Positions 29,652 to 40,060 of a stretch of DNA of 64,000 nt are shown here, one piece after another. Position numbers and translations under genes: made by a program. The notes below the pieces were generated by a model. The model had not been told where the DNA came from. It did no database searches and worked only from the letters and a program-made list of their open reading frames with translations. Within the stretch, counting starts at the first letter, position 1, and every line of letters begins with the position of its first letter. Source of the stretch: Kryptolebias marmoratus (taxonomy: Eukaryota > Chordata > Actinopteri > Cyprinodontiformes > Rivulidae); assembly GCF_001649575.2 (NCBI RefSeq), contig NC_051434.1, positions 11,440,761 to 11,504,760 of the forward strand. The letters run 5' to 3'.

Positions 29652-30290
29652 GTCGCGTATTAAAGTCTGTTTGCTCGAACGCGACTCGTCCCNNNNNNNN
29701 NNNNNNNNNNNNNNNNNNCCCCCCCCCCCCCAACACACACCCTCCACACGGACACCCCACCCCGCGAGACGTTAGCTGAGCTCGAGACGTTAGCAGCGTT
29801 AGCTCGCGGATGCTACCTGTCGAGCTCTAACGGTCAGCTGACGCGGCGAGCTAACGCTAGCTAGGCTAACGCTCCGGAAAGCGGGTCGTCAAGGAAGCAA
29901 AGCGGCGGCTAACTCGCCATTAAAACAACCACAGCGCGTATAAATGTCAACAAGCCCGTCGCTGTGTGACAACGCGACCATGTGCGGGGTGCGGTAGTTA
30001 CTCACGGGCAGCTAAAAAAATAAAAACAAAACAAAAAAATAAAAACGCCGACTAGTTTAGCCGACTTGCAGCCAGGCTAGCTGGCTAGCTAACGCTGACA
30101 CAGACACGGCAGCGGTCGCCTCTCGGAGAGCCCGGGCAGAACAAAAACAACTCAGCTGCTCTCTCGACGCCGTTATTCGCAACGACAGCAGGTACCGACG
30201 TGCGCCAGCGGCCCGGTTCGGCTCTCTTCCCCCGCCGTCCCGGCTCCGACAACGGCTCACTGTTCCGCGGGACCCACGGGAAGTGTCGAT
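29400..30290 (-). promoter_or_regulatory. CpG island promoter of cyhr1
   Basis: High GC and frequent CpG cover the first coding exon and about 650 bases upstream. Repeated GCTAGC/GTTAGC words fall at 29770-30090. The island ends abruptly at about 30290, where poly-T-rich DNA begins. There is no TATA box in the part I can read. Because a gap lies inside it, the exact transcription start cannot be placed. Confidence 0.7.
29693..29718. other. Assembly gap (run of N)
   Basis: Twenty-six undetermined bases are followed by a run of C, within the GC-rich promoter/first-exon region of cyhr1. The true length is unknown. Confidence 1.
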
Positions 30291-30299
30291 GATTGAAGC

Positions 30300-32209
30300 T
30301 ACAGGGAGTTTTGTTTCTTTCTCTGGTTACACAGCCATCTTTGTTTTGTTTTTTTTTTTCTCCTGTCCGTCACCCCCCTTTTTGCACAGCCTTGTTTTTT
30401 TCCCCTCTCGGTTACTCTAAGTTACTGAGGCTTGAGATAAAAGTCACGTATTTAAAAGTAAACATGTTGCCAGCATTTGTAAAGGGGGGGGGGCCCTCTG
30501 CGCGCTGTAACTACTTGGTTACAGCCGTAAATTGGCTGACAGCGAAATGTTTTGTTTTGCCAGATGACTTGGGGTATTTAAAGACTTTGAAACGCGCATG
30601 CGCGGTGAGCACCTGCTGGTCTACTCGGAAAAATCACCAAAACCTGATATGCGACAAACTTAAAACTACATTCAGGGTTTAAAACAGTCTAAGAATACAC
30701 AAAGGAAAGCTCATTCATATATTTTTTTACTTTTGTCTTTTATATACACGTTTCTTGTTATTAGCCTTTTGTATAGAGTCCGTTTATTAAATGTTTTGGA
30801 GCAATTTTAAAGGAACTATTTGTATTTGAACATAAAAAGTGGCCCAAAACATTGGCTGAAAATGCAGCAATTTCGGACTAGGAAATATTGCATAAACCCT
30901 GTACATTTCAGTTAATAAAAGGGAGGTTATTTTGCATGAAATATATAAGGAAATTGTGCTCTGGGTTATTGTCCTTCCTTTTCCCTTTGACTTCAGTCTT
31001 TTAGCAAATCAGTGAATTAACTTTAGGATGAAAATAAGCATTATTATTCATTTGAGTACAAGTTTCACTTTAACTGATCACAACAGCGACATCCAGTTTC
31101 CACATGAAGGCAATAATAAACTGATAATCAATTTAACAAACACCAGTGACAGGATGCAACAATTTTTGTGCTTTATGGTTATAATTTTTCTAATTTCCCA
31201 CACATTATATTCAACAGCAGGCCTGTTAAATGTAACAGAAGGCTGGTTCTTCTAGTTGAGTATCTTCAAGCAAATAATATGCCACAAATATGTGATAATA
31301 AAAGGTAATAAACTTTTAAAACTAACTATAATCTGTGGGCTCTGGTATGTGGACTGCAGCTCTGTGGTGCCGCAGTTTTTTAAAAAAAAGGGGTTCAGCT
31401 GTTTTTAAGGAATCCTCTGTGTGTGTGAGTGTGTGTGTGTGTGTGTGTGTGAGGGGGGGGGTTGTAAATGCATAAATAATTTAATTAGAAAAACACAGTG
31501 ATTGAGAAACGCCTTAATTACACTCAGCCTGTGCTGCTGACACTAGTTCAAAAGCATTTGTGGGCTTCCTTAACCCATCAGTGGCCTAAATAAAGGCCTA
31601 CAAATGGTGGTGGTGGTGGGGGGGGTGCTTTAGGCTGGGTGGGGCAGGATGTCAGCGACAGCTGTCTGCCATCGAGAGGGACAGGATTAACCACCCCCTT
31701 TGGGCAGAAAGATGTGCCTTATTTGGTCTGCGTGGAATGGCAAGGCAGATATGCGGCGGTTTACCCGGCGGCTGAATGTGGTCACACGCTGTCCTCTGCG
31801 TTGTGCAATATTTGTCACAGGATCTTACGACACGCCGATTTGCACAAACTCCACGGCTGCAGATCGCCATCAAGAGTACTTCTAATCAGCAGTGGATGTT
31901 GTCAATAACAACCCCGTGAAAATAAACACACTGTCAAATACGACGGATGAGAATTTATTGTAGGAGAGCTGGAAAGTTTGCTGTTTTAGAAATACGTATA
32001 CTACTAAAGTATCCTGTGGCAAACTTTTAGGAATGTAACTTTAAAATTATTTTTTAAAAAGCAAGTGTGTTAGCTACTACACCAACATTAAAAAAGTTCC
32101 CAATAGGAGACCTAATAATCGCATCTACAAAAGATAAACATGGTTTACAGAAAAATAAATCCAACACTTGAGAAGTTTACTCAAAAGTAAACAACAACAG
32201 TAGCACAAT

Positions 32210-32277
<68 letters not shown>

Positions 32278-32440
32278 TTTACATCTTTCCAACCTGTCTT
32301 TTTGTTTACAGGCCACAGAGGTGATTACACGATGTCCCATGATGAATATCTTATTAGGAGACAAACATTTATGAGCTGCATCGAGCCTCATCAATCAGCC
32401 TCCATTCAACCCAGGAGAGTAAAGAACATCTTCTGAGGAT
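30300..32440. other. Intergenic region between cyhr1 and dclk3
   Basis: No gene is recognised. The DNA is AT-rich, with a (GT)n run at 31420-31451 and a CA/TA microsatellite at 32212-32274. A moderately GC-rich block of unknown nature occupies 31630-31900. A minus-strand AATAAA at 31954-31959 is a possible distal polyadenylation signal of dclk3. Confidence 0.5.
32212..32274. repeat. Compound (CA)n(TA)n microsatellite
   Basis: A short CA run passes directly into about 25 uninterrupted TA units, a highly unstable type of repeat. It lies downstream of the dclk3 stop codon and may fall inside its 3' untranslated region. Confidence 0.95.
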
Positions 32441-32444
32441 TCAT

Positions 32445-32625
32445 CCAGCAGTCCATCCATTTTCCTTTTTCTTTCTCAGGGGAGCCGGTGTCGATCTCCA
32501 GCAGTCGCTGTGCAAGAGGCGGGGAGGGGGACACCCTGGACAGGATGGCAGTCCATCGCAGGGACACACGGAGACGAACGAGACAAAACAGCCGTTCACG
32601 CTCCCACTCCCATCTAGTTATCTGA
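32445..32625 (+). repeat. Probable LINE/SINE tail fragment
   Basis: CACCCTGGACAGGATGGCAG followed by TCCATCGCAGGGACACACGG is a sequence widely repeated in fish genomes at the 3' ends of LINE-type elements and the SINEs that share them. This is a short fragment with no coding part, placed just downstream of the dclk3 stop codon. The exact family is not assignable by eye. Confidence 0.55.
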
Positions 32626-32725
32626 AGGTATCTGAGGATTCAGCTGGTAAGAAATCAGAGGTGGGGTCGGTGTGGAGGACAGTGTGGGGGACGGCGCTGT
32701 GACTCTTTGCCTCGTTTTTTGGTTT

Positions 32726-35700
32726 TCAGTTGGGCGTTTTTGGAGGGTGGCCGCTGTGGGGTTGCGTGTTTATGTGCTGCTGAAGGAGAGATTGAGTTGC
32801 AGCTGGTTTGGACGGCGGGGGACCTGCTGCGATCTGGAGGGCTGTTTGGGTTGAAGCAGGTGAACCTGGAGGTGACTCCTGCTCGCTGTTGGGCTGTAAG
32901 GATGAAGACTCGGTTTGGGCTGCAGAGAAGCCACTCTGAATAAGGTCACCACGGTCTGCTATTGGCAGCTTAGGCCCTGGATCCAGTATTTCATGCTGCT
33001 CTGCGGAGGTTAACTCCAGTTTCTCTTGACTGCATGTACCAACTAAAGGTGTTAGCTCTTCGTTTTGGGACGACATGACATTGACCGTGCTCGTCTCCTT
33101 TAACTGTTTAGTAGGTTTAGTCTCGTCTTGTCCTCTTGCCGTGAGCTCATCGTGTCTCCCGAGAGTGCCACGGTGTCCTGCTGTTTTGTCTGCGTTTGTC
33201 TGAGCAGGTCTCTGAGCTCTCTGCGGCTCTGCCGAAGCGTCCGCCGCATTCCTCTGAGTTTTGTCTGCCAGCGCCCTCTGCCTGCACGTCAAGGCCATGG
33301 CTTTCACCCACTTGTGCTGGAGGGTTTGCTCTGCCGTCAGCCTCACAGCGGGATCAGGCTGAAGCAGAGATCTGACCAGGCTTTTAGCTTCTACGCACCC
33401 ACAGGGGGAAAAAAAAGAAAACAAAACACAAATTGTGTATTTAAAGGTGTGTGACATCTGTGCCTGTGTGCAATATATTTGTTTTTGTCCCACCTTCTGT
33501 GATGCAGTCCCAGTAGGGGGAAGGAAAGAGAAGTTGTGCTTGTTTTATTAGCTTGAAGAGCTCTTCCTGGTTTCGGTCCCGACTGCGAAACGGGGCGAAG
33601 CCACACAGCAGGATGTAAAGGATCACACCCTGGGCCCACACATCCACAGCTACACCATAACCTGGTGGGTGAACCGTAGAAAAAATCTTTTCAAAATAAG
33701 ATTAAAGGCGTAGCATCCCTTGAAGGGATGCTTATCACCCACGGCCTTTCAGGGGTTTTAATCTAAAACTATCTGTTTTTGTCAAACCCTGTAAATGATG
33801 TCATGCACCATCTCATCCGAGATCTTGCCAGATGAGATATCACTCAGAGAATGTGTTAGGGACGACTCTCAGCTACTACCACACCACATGTTAGCTCAAT
33901 ATCTGTAAAACTGGCAGAGTTGTGGCTATTTTTGTGTTGGCTAAGGTTGCCTTTGTCCGTGGGCGATTAATATCAGTACTGAGGCCTCTTAAAAATGCTT
34001 CACCTGTCTCACGGAGGATCTCTGGAGCCACGTATGTTGGTGTGCCACATATGGTGAAGACCGGTTCTGTCACGACCATGGCGAGGCCAAAATCCCCCAG
34101 CTTCAGCCGGCAGATGGCAGCAGTAACTTTCTCTATCTGAGTAAAAAAAAACATGGAAAATGGACAGCATCATTAAACAGGGTGAAAAGGCAGAAACCTT
34201 ATTTACTTCTATAACATCCTGGGTATTATTGATAACCCTTTACCGCAGACTCAAAGAGGATATTAAAACATCGGCCTACCCTGATACTCACCAGTAGGTT
34301 TTCTGGTTTCAGGTCCCTGTGGACGATGCTCCTACAGTGGATGTAATTCAGTGCGTCACTCACATCTGACACCATCAGTCCCGCCTCGGCTTCTGAGAAC
34401 TTCCCCCTTTCACTGATGGCCTCGAACAGATCCCCTCCGCTCACCAGCTCCATCACCAGGTAGGAGTGAGCGGGAGTGTGATGGTGCGCCAACAGCCGCA
34501 CTATCCGGGGGTGACACAGACTCCCCAGGAGGCTCAGCTCGTTCTGCATCATGTGCTCTCGGCCAACCAGCTTGGAGCGCTCCACGACCTTCACAGCACA
34601 GGCTTGGCCGTCGTCACGGCGGCGGCACTCTCGCACCACTGCGAAGTTCCCGTCTCCGATCACGCGTCCGATTTCGTAGCAGCGCTCGACGTCCGACAGG
34701 CTGAGATCACTGCCACCTGAGGGGAGAACACGCGTCTCTGGGTTTTGTGAGCCCGCGCTCGCCGCTCCCACGTCTGGGGCTGGATTTAGGGGCTGCAGCT
34801 GCATCAAACTCCTCTCCCCGTCTCTTCTGACTGACCGAGGAGGAGAAAGTTTGACACGAACATCTGCCTTTTTCACTTCCTGTTCCTGCTGAGAACTTTC
34901 TTTTGGTTTCTTCAGCACAGGAGGAAGCGGGATCCTTCCGGACAGTGTGCTGCTGATCAGTTCTGGACCTTGATGCTTGGCCCTCCTTCCCAAGCAGTTT
35001 TCACACAGTATGGAAGACGGCATCTCTGTGTCTCTGAGGCCTTTAGTGTGTTTAAATGGATCCATCACAGAAGGCTGTTGCTCTTTGACTCCTCCTCTCA
35101 CGCGTAATTTCTGCAGGTTGTTTGGAAGGTGAGCAGGTTTTCTACAGGAATTCTTTTTATGTGACCTCTGGGAGTCAGGATTGTAGTTTTCTTGCTGGTG
35201 TGATTCCGTGTGTTGTGACATGTCAGCGTTGTCGTGATTCTTGACGCTTGTGTCTCTGTGCGTCTCTTGGTTAGCGCCGCCGCCGCCCGTCCCCTCGCTG
35301 TATCCACTGTCAGCCTTGGCAGCTTTATTTGGCACTGGCCGGAGCTTCTTCTCCCAGGCTCGCAGTGCATTAGCCCGATAATGGGAATGTTCTGGAAACA
35401 GTTCCTCCAGAGCGTCCTGCACGCTGCTCAGCTCAGGACGGGCCTTCCCGAGAGCCAGGAGGGCTCCTTCGCCATGGAAGAAATCACACACGCCCTTCAC
35501 CTAGGGCAGAAAAACAAACAGTAGTTACGAAAAATCAGCAGGAGCAAAACCTGGACCTTTCATGAGGTTCCTGACGTACAACCCCTATTTCAACAAAGTT
35601 TGGGAAATAACTTTTAAAACATCCCTAAAATATGATGATTTGCAAATCTCATAAACTCATATCGTATTTACAGTGGAGCATAGTAAAAATATGAAATGTT

Positions 35701-38092
35701 TCAATGAAGAATTTGTACAATTTTTACAAAAAAAGAGTAATTTTCAATTTGTTTTTCAGCAAAACATCTAAAAAAATGTGTACCACTGTAAAAGAAGCAG
35801 CTGGAGGAGCCATTTTACAATTAATCAGGTTAATTAGCTGCAGGTCAGTAAGAGGATGGTGTATAAAAAGCATTTTAGAGGCTGAATCTCTCAGCAGTAA
35901 AGATGGGCAGAGGTTCATCAGTCTGCAACAAAACTGCATCTGAAAAATGTGGAACAATTTCAGAATAATGTTCCTCCATGAAACATTGCGAGGACTCTGA
36001 ATATTCCATCATCTACAGATCATAATATCATCCAAACGTTTTCAAGAATCTGGAGAAATCTCTGAGCTCAAAGGACAAAAAGCTGAAAGTCAGGACTGGA
36101 TGATCTTCGGGCCCTCAGGGGCCGCTGCATTAAAATCAGGTCTGATTCTGTTCTGGACATCCCTGATGGACTCAGGAACACTTCCACACATCACTGTCTG
36201 TAAACAAACACAGTCCACTGATGCTGCTTTAAGCCACATTTGGCCTCACCTCCCGTGCGTGTGTCGTGTACAGACGTGTGACTCTTCCTCTGTGCCAGCG
36301 AGGAAACCCCAACGCCTCTGAGATGTCCAGCAGCAGCTGCTCAAAGGACACCACGCCCCTCCGGTTCAACAGCACGGTGACCTCGTGGACAAATGACACC
36401 AATATTCCTTTGAAGACGTTAAAAATGCACCAAAATTAAATGATTACTGAATAAAAATAAACTGGTTTCAGGACATATTGCTGGCCTGTTGATGTGGCAG
36501 CTGATGCCTGCTGTTTGTTTCACACTGAGTTTAATTAAAGAATGTGATGAGAATCATTTTACCTTTCACAGAAAACTTGTTGGGCAATGAAACACATTTA
36601 GTCGGTGATAGCTTAACTAAAAACAAGTCTTTTAAACTGTTTTTTTTTTTTGCATTTCCGTTTAAAGGTTGTGGGACAAAAGGTTGACACTTTTTTAACA
36701 CACGTGTTATTGTTTCCCTAAACTTATAGAAAATAAATGACTAAAAAAAACAACCCTGGCATTTGGAAATTTGACAAACATTTTTTTAAATTTACATAGT
36801 TTCAGAATTGGTACATCTCTACTTTAAGTGCTGGTCACAAGCTGTAAATAAAACCTAGTTTAGTTATAATATATCTGTTGTGACAGGTGGGAAATTTGCT
36901 TTGCCTTTTCGTCCCTTTTGTTTGTTCAGAAATTCATCATTTCCATAAAAGATCAGCCTCATCTAGACCAAAACCCCTCGGATATAAACACAGGGCCGTG
37001 CTCATGAGTGACGGCTTGAACGAAACACAGAATTCACCTTCCGTAGGTCATTCTGAGCGCTCGGGCGGACAACAGTGACCAGGTGAGGTCGCTCAGCGCT
37101 CTCCTCGGCATGCCGGGTGTGGAAGAGAGGTGGGTGAGGAAGACGAGGAGGGATGCGGGACCTGTGGGCGCGCTCTGCGGGGCGGGGGTGGATGGGCCAG
37201 GGCCGGGGCGCCCCACCGGGACGCTTCAATGGCGGGTCGGGAGGAGCTGAACAGACAAAAAGGACCAGAAAGAAAAGGCGGGAGAGGAATTAGTGAAAGT
37301 GTCTTCTAGACTTGTATACAAAGAAAACCTTGTGAGTAACACAACACCAGTTCCTCATCCTGTCTGTGTGTGTGTGTACGTGTGTGTGTGTGTGTGTGTG
37401 TGTGCTGGTGAGGGGGTTTCATGACTTAAGGAAGCCTAAATTATTCAACCAGTGCGACATGCTGATTGAAGAATCTCAAATGGCCCCTGCACTCCGTGTG
37501 ATGGAAAAGGCTCAAATCTGATCAGCTGGATTTGTTTTCACACTCCTGCACGCACACACGCACACACACACACACACACACACACCACAACAAAAGCTTC
37601 TTCGACCTGCATGATTAATGGAGCTTTGGAGAAACACATCCAGCATCTTTGACGTTTCACTTTCTGGCACAAAAGGAGGAAAGAGAGATGCGATCTGTCT
37701 CCACTGAGCTTTTGTTTCTTGTTTTGTTTTGTTTTTTTGTTTTTGTTTACACACACACACACACACAGGGACACCACTGCTCTATGTCTGTCTGAGAAAC
37801 ATACACTAAAGGTTTTCTCAGAGGGCTCAGGATATGAAGCTTAAACATCTCACAAAGAGCCAGCTGTTGCCAGCCAAAGTGTCAGGAGGTGAACAGGATC
37901 TTAATAATCCCCCAGCAGACCATCATAGCTTGCTGTCAATGTACCCAGGTTGTTATAAAAAATAAAAATAAAAACGTTTTATCTGTAATAGTTATCAAAC
38001 ATGAAGTTAACAACACACAACTCACCTGCCATTCTCCACTTAGTGTTTCTCGCCGCTTCGCTTCCATGCCAGTCTTTCTTTGAGGACGTCAT
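32726..38092 (-). CDS. dclk3: Doublecortin-like serine/threonine kinase 3
   Basis: Seven coding exons on the minus strand (38026-38092, 37038-37246, 36250-36381, 34292-35500, 34004-34136, 33494-33661, 32726-33390) join to 860 residues. One doublecortin domain (about 78-160) runs from [13 protein letters not shown] through [20 protein letters not shown] to VKGVCDFF and should bind microtubules. After a Ser/Pro/Lys-rich linker, the kinase domain begins near 410: glycine loop IGDGNFAVV, Lys440 in ACAVKVV, HRD at 530-532 with LKPEN, DFG from Asp554, and APE in YVAPEIL. All catalytic residues are present, so it should be active. The family is CaMK-like and mainly neuronal. The start is the only upstream ATG that splices in frame. 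The tail after the kinase domain (about 672-860) is Gln/Pro/Thr-rich and long. A transposon fragment lies in intron 3 and a family A repeat in intron 5. Confidence 0.92.
33706..33960 (-). repeat. Dispersed repeat, family A, copy in dclk3 intron 5
   Basis: GAAGGGATGCTTATCACCC, ACTCTCAGCTACTACCACAC and TTTTTGTGTTGGCTAAGG match family A landmarks. The copy fills most of the small intron between exons 33494-33661 and 34004-34136. Confidence 0.6.
35570..36240 (+). mobile_element. Truncated Tc1/mariner-like transposon in dclk3 intron 3
   Basis: The left end, GTACAACCCCTATTTCAACA followed by AAGTTTGGGA, is a known teleost Tc1/mariner-type terminus. Inside, TGTGGAACAATTTCAGAATA, TCATCTACAGATCATAATAT and ATCTGGAGAAATCTCTGAGC correspond to the helix-turn-helix DNA-binding part of the transposase gene, with frame breaks. 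The catalytic half is missing. The homology ends only about 10 bases from the exon 3 splice donor at 36249 (read on the minus strand). Confidence 0.75.
37363..37768. repeat. Cluster of CA/GT microsatellites in dclk3 intron 1
   Basis: Three runs lie in the first intron: GT at 37363-37403, CA at 37557-37585 and CA at 37749-37768. They inflate minus-strand frames rich in Val-Cys that are not coding. Confidence 0.9.
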
Positions 38093-38099
38093 CTGTTTA

Positions 38100-38330
38100 A
38101 ACAATTTTAAAAAAAAAATAACCGAAACAATTATTACAATTATTATTATATTTTTATTGTTATATATCCTCGAGTCGCCGCTGAGTTACTCTCGGCTCCC
38201 AGCTTCCAGAGAAAGTAACGGGACGTCAGAGTACCATGTAGCTGCAGTGGTTGCCATGGAGACGGTAAATAAAGAGCAACCGGAAGTTTTGCGATGTTCC
38301 TACCAAAATAAAAGATAAAAAAAGCTCAAC
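38100..38330 (-). promoter_or_regulatory. Promoter of dclk3 with an RFX-type X-box
   Basis: This stretch lies just upstream of the dclk3 ATG. It holds GTTGCCATGGAGAC at 38250-38263, a good match to the X-box bound by RFX factors, and CCGGAAGT at 38280-38287, an ETS-type core. No TATA box is seen. The placement relative to the first exon fits a core promoter, but the transcription start is not directly visible. Confidence 0.5.
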
Positions 38331-39530
38331 AATAAATTGACTTATTCCTAAATATCCGTCTTTTTTAACAATCTGGTCATGACGACCAGCCTTTTTATTT
38401 TTAAGAATGAATTGCGTGATGCATTTTAAGTAAACTAGTGAACTTTAATGACTAGTAATGATGAGGTGATACTTTTTAAACAATGAAACCGGAAGTGACC
38501 CTATTTTAGCATTTAAGAGGACTAGCTAACCTGGGCTGCCAATTTAGCGACTGTCACTATATGTAGCGAGTTTTCAGACCCCTTTAGCGACAATTTTTAT
38601 GAAAAAAAGCGACTAGCGACGAACCTAGCTACTTTTTGGGGGGTTGTTGAAGACTGACATGAACGCAAGCATCCGCTGCCAACTGCAGACCGCATGAATT
38701 GCGCATGCGCGAAGCCGCCACAATACATGGCGGGGTTTAAGTGTAAAATTTTCTCTACCTTAAATAAATTATTGCACTAAAAAAACTTGGTGTCTCTTTC
38801 CGATCATCTTTACCGATCCCAAGCCTGGATAAAGGAGGATCGTTTGAACTGGGATAATAAATAAAACAGAAAAGAACGCATTTTTGTAGTTTCAATTTTA
38901 TTTTATGTTTTTAGTGAGTTTTTGTCCCCATCACAGCATTAATTCACTGGTCATTAACGATAAATGTCTTATTTCTTTATTAGGTATAATCCTTAACAGG
39001 AGGAGTGACAAAGTCTGTCAATTCAATATAACATTGCTAAAGTTTCAGCTCTAAAAGGATAAAACTACGGCTTTCCTGAGTAATTTTGACAAGCAAATGT
39101 ATGTATATTTATATAAATATATGTACAAATACTACATTAATATATATAAAAACAGGGCAAATCTCTCTTGCATTTTGTTGATGATATAAATTCTTAATAA
39201 AAGGTTGATTTTGTTTCATTCAAAGTTATGCTTTCTGCTTAAAAATTCTTTCCATAGATATAATTAGAGCATGTGCTAAAAAAATGAAAGGTGTGATGCA
39301 AATTTGTTAACGTTAAGAAGAGACACATGAAGTATGAGTTTAGTTATATGAAACTATAAATATAGTTGACCCTTTAGTAAAGATACAAGGAAATGAAAAT
39401 GAAAAGCTGACAAGAGTGAACAAATAATAACACCTCTGGTGTTTCTGTACCTGCTGGAAAAGAGCATGTATTACTGGAAACTGCTGCTGCGGGGGAGCAT
39501 TGACGTGTCAAAGCATGGAGGAAAGTTTTG
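38330..39530. other. Intergenic DNA with an AGCGAC-rich repeat fragment
   Basis: No gene is recognised. At 38545-38640 the motif TAGCGAC or a close variant recurs several times. I recognise this only as an unclassified interspersed fish repeat. The rest, to 39530, is strongly AT-rich. Confidence 0.4.
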
Positions 39531-39536
39531 GTGTTA

Positions 39537-40060
39537 ACACACACTAACACACACTGATACACACTGACACACAGTGACACACACTAACACACAGTGACAC
39601 ACACTGCAACACACAATGAAACACACACTAACACACAGTGACACACACACTGACAGCAGAGAAAACGAGCTCAGGATCAGTTACCATAGTTTCACTAAAG
39701 GAATCCAATATTCTCCTCTGCTGCACACACACTGAAACACACACTGAGACACACTGCAACACAGACACTGCAACACACAATGACACACACTCACTGTCTG
39801 AGACACACACTGCAACACATACTGAGACAAACACTGAGACACACCGAAACACACACTGTCTGAGACACATTCTGCAACACACACTGAGACAAACACTGAG
39901 ACACACTGAAACACACAATAAAACACACACTGTCTGAGACACACACTGAAACACACACAATGAGACACACACACACATTGAGACAAACATGCAGACACAG
40001 ATTGAGACACAAGCAACACACACTGAAACACACACTAAGACACACTGGGACACACACTGT
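39537..40060. repeat. Minisatellite of ACACACTGA-type units
   Basis: About 520 bases are built from variants of a 9-12 base unit (ACACACTGA, ACACACTAAC, ACACTGAGAC, ACACTGCAAC), interrupted at 39655-39725 by unique sequence. The minus-strand frames through it are Cys/Val/Ser repeats with no protein homology. Confidence 0.9.

Noticed and set aside
39628..40057. Several long minus-strand frames rich in Val, Cys and Ser
   Set aside because: They are translations of the CACACTGA minisatellite, open in more than one frame and without homology.
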